Shown here: one piece after another, positions 34,886 through 45,200 of the stretch | Numbering within the stretch: the first letter of the stretch is position 1 | How the letters are laid out: every line of letters begins with the position of its first letter | Assembly: GCA_002224055.1 (NCBI GenBank) | Contig: AZLU01000062.1 | Location: 46,998-109,387, forward strand | From: Pezizomycotina sp. ARF18 | Taxonomy: Eukaryota; Ascomycota | DNA: 62,390 nt | Reading direction: 5' to 3' | Made by a program: the position numbers and the translations under genes | The notes under the pieces: generated by a model | The model's database searches: none | Told to the model about the DNA's origin: nothing | The model's input: only the letters and a program-made list of their open reading frames with translations

Positions 34886-37090
34886 ATGGCCCGCCGGTCA
34901 CCAAACCCCGTTCGCGGTCACGCTCACCAGCAGCTCCTCTATCGTGGACAGCAACCTTAAACCTCTCCGCATCTCCACCTCCACCCTCGCTAACCGGCGA
35001 CAAGCTCCTCCTCCCTCCATCCACCCTCGAAGCTCTACTCTCCGCCGCGTCATCGTCCGCATCGGCGCAAGCGCTACGCTCGTCCAACATCGACCCGGCG
35101 AGCTGGGACTACCTATCCCCGACGAAATCTACGCGCAGCAGCGCGAACAAGGAACACAGCTACCACACCCGTTAACATTTAACATCGTCAACACCGCGAA
35201 TGGAAAATCGACACATGCTGGCGTCCGCGAGTTTTCGGCGGAGGAAGGCGGCGTAGTACTAAGTTCGTACCTCCGAAAAACCCTCGATATCCGGAAGGCG
35301 ATAACGGGGATGTTATACAGCTGTCGATAACGTCGAGGTCGTTACGAAGGGTACGTTCGCGAAACTACGGCCGCTGGACCGGGATACGACGAAGACTGGC
35401 GGCCGCTGCTGGAAACGCACCTCGGAAAAATTTTACGACGCTGACGGTGGGCGATACGCTGGACGTACCATCCGTCACGGGCAGGCTGTTTTTCGTTTTT
35501 TAGTCGGGGAGTTAAAACCCGAAACGCGGTTTGTATTATAGATACAGATTTGGACGTCGATATAGAACCGTTGGACGAGGAGCAGGCAAGGGAGAGCTTA
35601 AAAAGAAAAGCGGCGAGCGGTGTTACGAGTACTGGCGGTGAAGTTACGGTTGGAAAAGCGGTTAGGGGTGAAGTTACCGCGAGGGGTTACGTGCATTTTC
35701 AGCTGAAGAAGTGGGATAAAACGGTACCGCTACGGGTGGAATTGAACGTTGCGAATGAAGGGGATGAAGTCGATTTCGTAGTGTCGACTGAGAAAATTAC
35801 ACCGGAAACCGAGTATTGAGGAGCACGAGTGGGCAAGTTTCGGGGATAAGTACCCGAAGCACGTCGTCCTCGACGAGGATAAAGTACGCGCAGCGCAGGA
35901 ATTGTGGATATCGGTGTACGGATACGCTCAGTCCGCGGAGGAGGACTCGAAACCTTTCACTCTACTCGTAATACCGGAAACAAAAGACGACGATGAAGAT
36001 GAGGAATGGACGGAGTAGCAGACCGGACCGCGAAATCTGCTCGAACTGCAAGCAGGCAATACCGAAGCGCACGATGTTCCTACATCAGAACTTCTGCTTC
36101 AGGAACAACACCCTCTGCAAGCACGGCTGCGGGCAGGTATTCAAGCGCGGCACCGAACGCTCCCACTGCACTGCGACCTCTGCACCGCTTACGGCACGAA
36201 TACATCGACCGAAACAGACACGCAATCAAAACACAACTTCTACTCCCACACGCCGCAAAAATGCGGATTTTGTAACCACAGCACTGGCTCTATGTCGGAA
36301 CTGTCATCTCACAAAACGAACGAGTGTCCCGGAAAGTTAATCCTCTGCGCTTCTGCCACCTATCCTGCCGCAGGAAGGCGACGAGAATAACGCCGCTACG
36401 CTATTCATGACGGATTTAACCCCTCACGAAGTATCCTGCGGCTCTAGAACTACGGAATGCCACCTATGCTCGCGGATAGTACAGTTAAAGCAGTTAGACG
36501 TACACCTCCGCCACCACGACATCGAGCGGAATCTACGCCTCTACCACGTATCTGCAGAAACGTAAACTGCGCGCGTACGTCTACCGGAGCCGGTAATAAT
36601 CTCGGCTTATGTAGCATTTGTTACGGTCCTTTATACTCCGCGTCCCACGATCCCGATTTCAGCGGCTTGTCGCGGCGCGTTAGAGAAAGTACGACATGCA
36701 GCTCCTCGTCGGTTGTAAAGAAAGCGTGGTGTACGAATGCAATGTGTAAGACGGGGCGGAGTAATATGTCGCCGCCGATGGAGGTAATTAGCTCTGCGGA
36801 GGCGGGAGGATAAGTAAGGAGTACAGCGACGCGGGAAGCTTGTGGCAGGATATACGGCCGGCCCGCTGCACCTTTGCGTCGATGAAGGGACGGCGAAGAG
36901 GAGGGCCGCGGCGGAGAAGTTGAGTATGATGCAAGATGGCGATGATCAGGGTGGGTGGGCTTTGGAGTGGTGCGTTAAGGCGGTGGAGGAGAGTAGTAAA
37001 GCTGGTGAGCCGGACGAAGGGTTTGAGGAAGCTGGGATACGGTGGTTGGAGAAGTGGGGGTTAAGAGGGGGGAGAAGGTATGAGAAATAA
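34886..37090 (+). CDS. UFD1-like protein with two C-terminal zinc-binding regions
   Basis: Ubiquitin-pathway protein. The N-terminal UFD1 fold shows PLSWTATLNLSASPP, GDKLLLPPSTLEALLSAAS, LPHPLTFNIVNTANGKSTHAG, REFSAEEGGVVLSSYLRKTL (34960-35290), GDVIQLSI, LGKNFTTLTVGDTLDVPSVTG (35430) and DLDVDIEPLDEEQARESLKR (35550-35600). A central block has HFQLKKWDK. The first zinc region begins near 36036 with CSNCKQAIPKRTMFLHQNFC, then CKHGCGQVF, a TRAF-type pattern. The second, near 36550, has CRNVNCAR, LGLCSICYGPLY and WCTNAMCKTG, like the AZUL zinc domain of UBE3A. The C-terminus is LEWCVKAVEESSKAG and WLEKWGL, stop at 37088. This long form is found in filamentous fungi and is distinct from canonical Ufd1. 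About eight frame changes. The exact ATG codon is uncertain because a break lies right after it. Confidence 0.88.
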
Positions 37091-37439
37091 GAATGTAGAG
37101 GGGGATTGTGGTGATATATATATATATTTTTGTTTTAAGTGCTTTTTGGTTGGCGGTCCATGGTATAGATGGTGGGGAATAACTAGTAGTATCATTCATG
37201 TAATACGTTTTGGCATCGATATTTTATACGCATAGCAGGCATTTCCTCGTGTTGTCTATATTGAGTTCATTTTCTAGAAATACAATAATCAGACGCTCTA
37301 CCTCCGTGCTATCTCGCTAAGCTTGGTTCCGTCTGATATTAAATATCGGCGTCATTCTAACGTGAATCAAGCTAGAACGGCTTTACACAATAAGTATCCC
37401 TCTATGGATGCAAAAATCCGCCTAAAATGGCATGGAACA
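37091..37439. other. convergent intergenic region
   Basis: Shared 3' flank of the UFD1-like gene (plus) and the UCH gene (minus). Contains a short TA repeat near 37116. Nothing coding recognised. Confidence 0.5.
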
Positions 37440-38306
37440 TCACATCAGAGCACCACCCTTAACCAACGCCACAAGCCCAAAGTTCACGTTCCCGTCGCTC
37501 TCCCTATTCAAAAACTTCTGCACCGCCTCGACCGACTTCGCACCCAATATATCCTCGCCTTCCCCCGCCGGCCCCCTATCAAGCGGTCCCCTGCGCCGCC
37601 CGTCGAGCTCGTAGATGTGGTTATCCTTCTTGGAAATGACGAAGGCGACGAAGTGGTGCTCCGTGTTATCTTCCGGGTCCGGCGCTTCCGTCTGCCCCGA
37701 TTCGCCCGCGGATTTGTGCGCCGCGGCGAGATCCTTTGACGTTTCTAGGAGTTGGGAGCGCTCGAGGGGTTTTAGGGGGATGGCGGAGGAGCGGAGGGAG
37801 GCGAGGTTGGAGTTTGGCTCTAAAGATGACCAGAAAATATTAGTTATGTGGCGATAAAAGAAAAAAAAGAAAGGAAAAAAAAAGGAAAAAAAAAAAGGAA
37901 GAGGAATGAGGATGTGAAGGAGCTTGATTACCAATATTATCCGCCGCCGCCCCATTAAGCATAGCATGCAACAATCCCATCATGCCGCACGCATTCCTAA
38001 TCGTCTGCTTGAACCACACCACGGGCTCTTCTTCCCCGCTGGCATCATAATCCGCCAGGTTCGTATCCTCTTCGAGCCGCATTTTTTCGTACGACTGAGA
38101 TACCGGGAAACGAGGATGAGGGCGTACGCGGGGCGGGGAACGAAGGAGAGGAGGTCCGGGTCGGTGAGGGAGTATACGTCGACGAAGGAGAGGTCGCGGG
38201 AGAGGCCGAGCTTGTAGGCCATCTCGTTGAAGACTTCGGGGTTGGATTCTAGGGGGATGAAGGCGAGGCGGCCCTTGGGGACGTCGGGGTTGGCGATGTC
38301 GGTCAT
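37440..38306 (-). CDS. YUH1: ubiquitin C-terminal hydrolase, UCH family (peptidase C12)
   Basis: Cysteine protease that removes small adducts from the ubiquitin C-terminus. Start MTDIANPDVPKGRLAF at 38306, then IPLESNPEVFNEMAYKLGL and DVYSLTDPDLLSFVPRPA. After a break (GTTTCCC for GTTTTCCC) the frame resumes with YEKMRLEEDTNL. The oxyanion Gln and catalytic Cys are in VVWFKQTIRNACGMMGLL (about 38020-37985). An intron of about 130 bases with A runs follows. The last exon has SSLEPNSNLASLRSSAIPL, catalytic His in EHHFVAFV (about 37640), catalytic Asp in YELDGRRRGP (about 37605), and NFGLVALVK at the end (stop 37440). About 235 residues, normal. Tail to tail with the UFD1-like gene, 350 bases apart. 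Confidence 0.93.
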
Positions 38307-39040
38307 TTTTTTGGGTTTGAGCGGTGGTGGGGGGTTTAAGAGGTTGGGTTTTGTTTGAAGTTGGGAGGTTCTCTTAATGCCTGGGGAGCCGTAGATGATG
38401 TCTCTGATGACGGTGAAGAAGAGATAGAAGGGCGGGTTTATCTATGTCTGGCTCCTGAGGGGAGTTGAATGGATTGGAGTGAATCCTTAGGAAGCTTCTA
38501 GCTTGGAAAGCTTAAGGATTAAATTTAGTGGGGCTCATATTTTTCTTGGGTATGACGCGCGGGGCAAAAATAAGGATTCAAGCAAGGCACCAAAACCGTC
38601 GACACGCGGGAAACGGAGGCAAGGGGGCTAAAATAGCCTCGAAATGACGCATTGTCCTATACTCGCTACTTCCACCTCCTTCATATATTGCATTCAACTG
38701 GCTTATTCTTTCAACCATAGGTCTAGAGATCTTTTGTTTTGGAGCCTCAATCTATAACTATTAATATATCAGATTGCATCAAAGTTTTATGCATATAAGA
38801 ACCGAGAGGTGGCGCTATAGCTTGCTCGTGTAAGAAGACGCAGGCCTCATCAAACACTAAGGATTCAGCTACTTATTACAGTAGCAAGAAATACAAAGTA
38901 ACACAATCGCGAGGTTATATATAGTATGAGTAGAGCTAAAATCATTACAATATGACATCCGGATATTTGAGCAATGCAAGCGTTCGCCGTATACAGGATT
39001 CCAAAGAAAGTTAACTTCTGCACCTTTGTCTAGGACGAAT
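38307..39040. other. intergenic region
   Basis: UCH promoter side and 3' flank of the oxygenase gene. C-poor, G-rich leader sequence at 38310-38350; nothing coding recognised further on. Confidence 0.5.
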
Positions 39041-39858
39041 CTATTGATTCCTTTCGATCCTTTTGTACATGAAATCAGTGCGACAAGCGATCTTGATGCC
39101 AGATGTTACAGGCTCGCCTGAGTGCAGTATATCGTGCTGAAAAACAAGAATGCTTCCTGGCTTCGCTTCCACATCGATATGTTATTCATATCGCAAGAGA
39201 ACAGCCTCGTACTTCCACCGACCAAAGGTTCCTTGTTATCCTCAGCGTGAGGGCTGCGAAGATACAGCTGGAATGTAACGTGTGATGGCTCTTTGCCATC
39301 TGGCGTCTCGTACTGGCCGTCGTAGTGTGCTATAGAATATAGTTGTAAGCAGAATATCTCCTTTTTTAAAAAAATTTTTTTTTTTTTAGATAGTATTATA
39401 TTGCAATTTTTGAAAACCCTACGTCTGAAGTATTCCCCGGCCTGATACTTAAGAAATCGTAACCGTTCGTTCAGCCTCGTAAGCTGCCACCGTCCCTGTT
39501 CGCCTGCTAAAACGTGCATACCGAGCTCTTTATCCTTGGCATCTAATATTCCGATATCGTTCTCAAGAAACGGCCGGATTTTATTGAGCAGTTTATCCGC
39601 GAGTTCTTGGTCGTCTAGCATGATGCGCGTGCTATTCCGTATACTCGTCATCGCTCTCTGCCTACCGCCGCCGATATTTACCTGCGCGAGCTCCCAACCG
39701 TCCTTTGTCGATGCTTCGGCTGTCCGGACAAGCTCGTCGCATTCTTCCGGCGTTAGAGCGTTTTCTATGATGGCGGCGTAGTGGTGCTTATACTCCGGGA
39801 GTACGGAATTGGCGAAGTCTATGCGCCGGAAGGTGGGAGTCGCAGGTGTCGACGCCAT
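39041..39858 (-). CDS. 2-oxoglutarate-Fe(II) dioxygenase, prolyl-4-hydroxylase-like
   Basis: Single-domain oxygenase that probably hydroxylates a protein or small substrate using 2-oxoglutarate and iron. The start MASTPATPTFRRIDF opens a long uninterrupted exon: ALTPEECDELVRTAEAS, NERLRFLKYQAGEYFR. The intron runs from GTAGGG to TATAG (about 39425-39333) and holds A and T runs; splicing joins FRP to HYDGQYETPDGKEPSHVT, giving the iron-binding H-x-D. LVGGSTRLFS follows. The last part needs one frame change, then reads DVEAKPGSILVFQHDILHSG (second His ligand), then CRTDFMYKRIERNQ with the 2-oxoglutarate Arg, TAG at 39041. About 240 residues. It is the least damaged gene of the window. Confidence 0.9.
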
Positions 39859-40789
39859 CCTCTTGAAAAGTCTCGGGGTTTGTACGGGATGAGATTTCCT
39901 ATCGGATTTTGTATGATTTTCCTAATACGAGATTTCCGTTATGAGATGTGCTCACGGAAAGAACTTGAGATGCAAACCCTCGGACCGCAAGGGGACTTTT
40001 ATACCTCTGGGTATTCCGGAGAAAGGATCGAGCAGCGTACGTAGCTCTATCCATCTTCCTCCATGAAAAAAGGAGTTATTTTAATTTCAAACGCGCAAAG
40101 TAGCAAATACGAACAGGCTCCAGCAAGCTAAAGATTCAAGAGAACAACATGTTGAGTCCTGTTTTTATTGGAGGACTCAATGGATGGTTTTGCCTAAACG
40201 CGTACTGCATATAACGGGTTGTCAGATATGTCATTGCGGCTGGAGGATGCATGGTGCCGCTTAGCGAGGGAGCCAAGAGTGCTCCGCCCCGTTCATGAGT
40301 AGAACGATAAATTATGTAACTATCTGGCAATGGTCCCCGCGGGGGATTTTAGTTCCAAATAATCACCTAGCTCTAGATCGGCTATGAGATCAGAGACTCC
40401 AGACGACCAAATTATAGTTGCGGGCCATTTTTTTTTATTATTATTTGGTTTCTATCGTTTTTGTATCATAATATATTTTATATCAGCGTCGGAGCTTTGG
40501 TGATCGCGTCCAAGGATATAGTCGTCTCGTTAGACGCTCCTGCCAATTAAAAAAAAAAAAAGCGTGCAGATAGCAGAGCGTCGAACGAGACTAGGATATG
40601 GTACCTGCAACTCGCCGAAGAAATTACTTTTCCGATCTTATTATAATCAAATATACTCAATTACGTCTAGCTACGGGTACTTAGAAGATATCTCTAGGAG
40701 TCCGGCGTTTATATACCAAATTTTCTTTTAGAGAAAAAAAATTCCGTCATTGCAAACGGTTCCCCTTAAGGAACAAGTGAGCGTTTGAA
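39859..40789. other. intergenic, start of gene desert 3
   Basis: Promoter side of the oxygenase gene, then no recognisable gene. Contains an A13 run (about 40549-40561) flanked by an inverted repeat described separately. Confidence 0.5.
40522..40596. repeat. inverted repeat around an A run
   Basis: GTCTCGTTAGACGCTC (left arm) and GAGCGTCGAACGAGAC (right arm) pair at 15 of 16 positions, with about 40 bases including A13 between. Could fold as a hairpin. No element or gene is attached that I can recognise. Confidence 0.5.
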
Positions 40790-41132
40790 CTAACGGCCAC
40801 GAACCGGTATTCCGAACATATTGGTATATCGTGACCTCCACTCGCAAATCAAACCAAACATTTCCACTGGGGGCGAAAGCTTTTGAGGGCGAGTCGTTTC
40901 ACCCGTATTTCCCCTAAAATGAAAGAAACATACATGCGGCTGCTCGAAACCATACGTAAGATATCGATGCATGATCTATAAAATTCGTTAATATCGAATT
41001 TTAGTTTCTCATAGGCCTGGTCCTGTAACGTCTCGTCTTCCCCGGCGTCGTCCCAATTCTTTCCAGTCCTGTAGCAATTTCTTGTAACCATTCGCAATAA
41101 GTGCAATCAGTACAGCGACCATACCAGCTGTA
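40790..41132 (-). CDS. MC/CxDCxYC family, copy A (N-terminus not seen)
   Basis: First (most downstream) of four tandem minus-strand relatives. The Cys block reads WYGRCTDCTYCEWLQEIATG near 41130-41070. The next frame continues KNWDDAGEDETLQDQAYEKL, then FDINEFYRSC, RYLTYGFEQPHVCFFHFRG and GLICEWRSRY (40830). The blocks match copies B, C and D in order. The expected MC start block is not visible upstream (41140-41260), so the copy is truncated or badly mutated there. Two frame changes are needed. Unknown function. Confidence 0.5.
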
Positions 41133-41299
41133 ATAGAGTACAAATACTTAGGAAAATATCTTTTTATCTCTATTATATATGAGCTCCTTACTCTAGATGA
41201 CATTACCTAGGAAGGTTCTCAACAAGGGAGTGCCTGAGATCGACTCGGCGATTAGATATCAGGTTAAACTTGGAAAAAAAAAAAACTTATGGTATTGTA

Positions 41300-41852
41300 A
41301 ATATTAGGGTTCAATGGGTGAGCCAGGAGCAAGACGACGAAATACAGGCAGTAACCTCTGCGTCCACGCGCGAATTCTTGGTATCCTCCAGTCGCATTCA
41401 ATCCCATTAAACTCCACCGTCGGCTCCACCCTCTGAGGCGACCTAGTTTATCCTCCTCTGTACCGTGAAAAACATGCGTGTGTTGGTCCCCAAAACCGTA
41501 CGTTTGATGTTGGCGCAAGTATGCGTAAAAGCCGTTAATATAACCTCTCAGTACCCGATAAACATCGCGCTGCTCCTGAACATCATCGTCGGCATCTTCC
41601 CAACTCGCGTTATTCTTCCGGCAATCTCCGCTAAGCGTCTGCAATAGTGACAATCATCAGGACAGGGAGCATAATATCTCCAAAAGTCGGTGCTCCATAT
41701 ACGGCGTCCTATCGTGAATACTTGTATAACCACTCTCGTTTTACACCCGCGTACCAGACAATCGTTGCCCCCCACCGAGGTGAAGCGCACTATTTTGTCC
41801 TGTCTTATTCGCCGCTAGGGCATGCAAGATAGATTGCAAAATCAGTGCACAT
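41300..41852 (-). CDS. MC/CxDCxYC family, copy B
   Basis: Starts MCTDFAIYLACPSGE at 41852. After a break: KIVRFTSVGGNDCLVRG, then VVIQVFTIGRRIWSTDFW and the Cys block YYAPCPDDCHYCRRL (41680-41640). A further break leads to NNASWEDADDDVQEQRD, then YRVLRGYINGFYAYLRQHQ and TYGFGDQHTHVFHGTEEDK, and near 41395 the C-terminal motif GIECDW. It is about 140-170 residues, with no signal peptide or membrane segment. The three Cys of C-x3-C-x2-C could bind a metal, which is inference. Tandem neighbour of copies A and C. Confidence 0.6.
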
Positions 41853-42104
41853 CTTTCTTTGTTTTTCTTTATAATAAATTTTACCCGAGGTTGACAATGA
41901 GAGATAACCTTGAAAATTCCTACGAAGGGGATTTAAGTGATGGAGTATTTTCTAGAGATTTAGTTATAGGTTTAACAAAACCACAAGTGAATTACCTCAA
42001 GATACTGTTACTAGATATAAAGATCAGTTCGAATTAAGAACTGAAAATATAGCTCCATGAGCAGCTTCAATGATCAGGTATATAATGACAGGTTTCAATC
42101 CTGG

Positions 42105-42145
42105 AACCGGTACTTTTCTTCGACTGCAGTTAAACCCACGAATAT
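42105..42145 (-). pseudogene. relic of the family's C-terminal block
   Basis: On the minus strand the sequence encodes RGFNCSR, close to GFNCSW of copy C, at nucleotide level CTGCAGTTAAA shared with copy C. No other block is visible next to it. Possible remnant of a fifth copy. Confidence 0.3.
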
Positions 42146-42639
42146 CATGTGCTTGAGCAATTAGCTAATTAATTCCCTATAGGATTTTCAAAGTAATTTG
42201 CTTCAGTTTCATAAATTAGACCAAAGTACTTAACTCTTATAATGAGAAATATTATAATAACAGATATCGCAAAAATATAATAATATATATACTTCTTAGG
42301 TAAATTTTGAGGCTTGCTTCAATACCCTCGAGATTCTGGATCTCCTTTCACAATTAAAAAGTAGTTGGGATAGATGGCGATGCAGAAATTAGCAAAATCA
42401 CTTGAAGAGCATTTGAAGTAATTGGAGCAAACCGTAAGCCGTGAAGGTTATAGTAGTGCTATGCGCCGTCTGGTCAAAATAAGCACTAAAGTTACGAGTC
42501 TCAGGGAGTCTAAGCTTGTCTACTTGCGGGAATTTTCCTGTTTTCTTTCATATATGACTTTGTTTGGATATTCTGAATGGTCTATGGCTACATATTATAG
42601 GCACGCTTGCAAGCTATGTCCAGTATACCTAATTCTTAT

Positions 42640-43188
42640 TTCTGCGTCTAGCTCTCCGGATGACCGGCCTCTGACCCAGCTGCAGTTAAATCCAGCTTGA
42701 AGCACGGCGCTTCACTTCCTGGGGGATTGGCTTCGCTTATTGCATTACGCACCCCCAGCTAAGGCTACATGGCCGCTCGAGACCAAAGTCTCGATATTGA
42801 TGTAAGCAATGGAAAAAAGCATTGAGGTACCTCACCAGGCTTGTATTAACCCCACCTGGGACCAGATCCTCCAGCTCTGGCTCGGCGCTCGGGATGTCCT
42901 CCTCTAGCTGGTCATAATCGCTCTAAAGCGCTGACAATAATGGCAGTCGCTGCAAGTTCGTGGCTATACCACCTAGAGTATCCATCCTCGTGCACTGCAC
43001 GCCCAATCCAGTATATATTGATAGCCGTTTTATTTAGCACCCATGTGTAGGCTAACCCCCGCGAGACGTGAGATTGGGAATTAAGATAGGGACAATCGGG
43101 GTCCTGAATGACGCAAAAAACGCGCTATTTCTCTGACATCTGACTCGCCCTCAGGGCAGGCAAGATAGAATGCAACGTCTTGACGCAT
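42640..43188 (-). CDS. MC/CxDCxYC family, copy C
   Basis: Starts MRQDVAFYLACPEGESDVRE at 43188; Arg replaces the usual second-position Cys. Later blocks, with frame breaks between: NIYWIGRAVHEDGYSRWYS, the Cys block CSDCHYCQRF (about 42940), AEPELEDLVPGGVNTSLV, RYLNAFFHCLHQYRDFGLE (about 42830-42780). One frame stops at 42737; the C-terminal motif GFNCSWVRG lies at about 42690. Upstream of its start, about 160 bases away, ATAGCTCTATGAGTAGCT is shared with the flank of copy B, so the promoter side was duplicated too. Confidence 0.6.
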
Positions 43189-44214
43189 GCCGTATGTTTT
43201 GTAACTTTAATACCAGGCTTTTGCTTTAGATATCGATGTTTGGTGTGGAGGAGATTCGAGTAGAGCCGATTCTAAAGGTTGAGCTTGAAATTCTACGACG
43301 GACGTGTATGAAATAATATACGGATTGTTCCAGTTAAAGAATATATCATAGCTCTATGAGTAGCTGCCGGTGCTTATATTTATAACGAAAAAATCTCCAA
43401 ATATTACTACGAGCCCGAGCAACTGGCTGTTTTGCTTTGACAAGTTCACAACGTAGTACTCGATGGTCAACCCTGACAATAACGCAAATATGTTATAATG
43501 ACAAGTTATTCGATAGGTGTCGTGTAAAATCGACCCGCTGAGACATAATTCAAATAGTTTTCACACTTGATAAGTAGGAAATATCAAGAACTCGTCTCGT
43601 TAATTTTACAGTACTTGAGCTTATCCACCCCGACGTCTTGCCCAGTTAGTCTCTGCTGCATGGTCGTATACAAGGCATGTTCCACGAAGGGATCAGGAGT
43701 GACAATGGGCGTCATACAAGGCCTAGCTATTTCTTTCCCCCGTTTCTCTTTTCCATCACATCTTCAGCTCCCCATCCTCTTCTCACATATCTCCCCAACT
43801 GATAAGTAAGGCATTTTAGTAATAATTGGTACACATAAGTACTAATACTCCCATTAAATCGATAAAACATTCAAATTATCAAGTTATATTGGGTTTTTAT
43901 TCCCGAATGAGCACTAAAGTTACGATTAGCTGATTTCTGGAGTTGAATCGCGTCCGACGACGATACGTCCGACGACAGACAGCGCTCGATAATAGAGTTA
44001 AATTTGTGTACATCACAGGACTTTCAATTTTTATTCCATTCTGATTCCGTTTCAATTATCTTTTCTTTTTTTTCCCCCCGCCTAATCTTCTACTACTTGG
44101 AAACCTATTTAAATAATATCCAATAAACCTAGCCGCTAATTGGCTAGTTAGTATTTCAGCACCCTATCAGCCTTAGCGCTATGACTGTCGTCGTCCTGGT
44201 CCTCGTGTTCCTGG

Positions 44215-44728
44215 AGAAAGTAACGTCTTTACCCAGTTACAGCTAAATCCATGCTTTAACCTCTGGCGATTTCAAATGTCGGGGGCAATAGATTGGTTGA
44301 CTTCCCCTCTCTACTCTAAAACTTTCGAGTCGATACGGAAACGCGAGGAATAGTCTTTTCGCCCATGTAGCGCCTTGAAAAAGTCGTTGATATAATCTCT
44401 CAGGTTATTTGCAACCACGGGTGGTATTAGATCTTCCAATGGAGGCTCAGCGGTTTCTATATCTTGTTTTACACGGTCTGCGAGGCTTTAAGTGCTCGCA
44501 ATAACGGCAAGTACAGGGAGTATACCATTTATTCCTATCCTGGTCTATAGTCACCGCGCGTCCGATAACGTGCACGGTTACGCCCGTCCTATGTGGGCAT
44601 GTAGATCTTCCCGAGTATCTGGTTGCAAAAAGGCATTCCGGGTCCACGACAACGCTGTAACGTGCTATCTCGTGGACATCTGACTCACCCTCAGGGCAGG
44701 CAAGATAGACCGCCAGATCGCTGCACAT
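44215..44728 (-). CDS. MC/CxDCxYC family, copy D (best preserved)
   Basis: Starts MCSDLAVYLACPEGESDVHE at 44728 and runs open for 93 codons. Features by residue: Cys 2, 11, 32 and 44 (CPHRTG at 44-49), VIGRAVTIDQDRNKW to Trp 68, then Y-T-P-C-T-C-R-Y-C with Cys 72, 74 and 77. One frame change gives QDIETAEPPLEDLIPP, NNLRDYINDFFKALHGRKDY and a stop at 44311-44313; GFSCNW, the C-terminal motif of the other copies, lies just beyond at about 44250. No signal peptide. Spacing C-x-C-x2-C differs from C-x2-C-x2-C of A and C, perhaps by an indel. Function unknown; small metal-binding protein is an inference from the Cys pattern. Confidence 0.65.
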
Positions 44729-45106
44729 CTTTATAAAATCCGTCGCCTGAGTAGCTAGCTTAATAGTGTTGAAGGAGTATTAGGCTTTCTGAAAAGTGAA
44801 AATTTAGGTAATAACGTACTTAGAGAGATTGTTTTTAGATATTGGAATACTCGGATTGAAGGATTCTATAATAGAACTTTCAAAGCGGCTGTCAGTGGTC
44901 ATATTTATAATAACAATAAATTTCCAGGTATTACTCGTCTTGTACCTCGACTCTCATCTCATATTGTGGTACTACCACAATCTCGAATAATCGGCCACCG
45001 GATGCGCTGTGGAATTGCTTTACTCTGCATTTTGGTTTGGTAAATTCACAATGGAGCTCAAACTCTAGCAATAAGAGAAACGCGGTATAACTAAAGTTGT
45101 TTTAAC

Positions 45107-45200
45107 TAATAATAATAATAATATAATAATAATAATAGTAATAATAGTAATAATAGTAATAATAGTAATAATAGTAATAATAGTATAATAGTATAATAGC
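45107..45200 (+). repeat. (TAA)n and (TAATAG)n microsatellite
   Basis: About 90 bases made almost only of TAA units mixed with TAATAG units. Confidence 0.85.
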
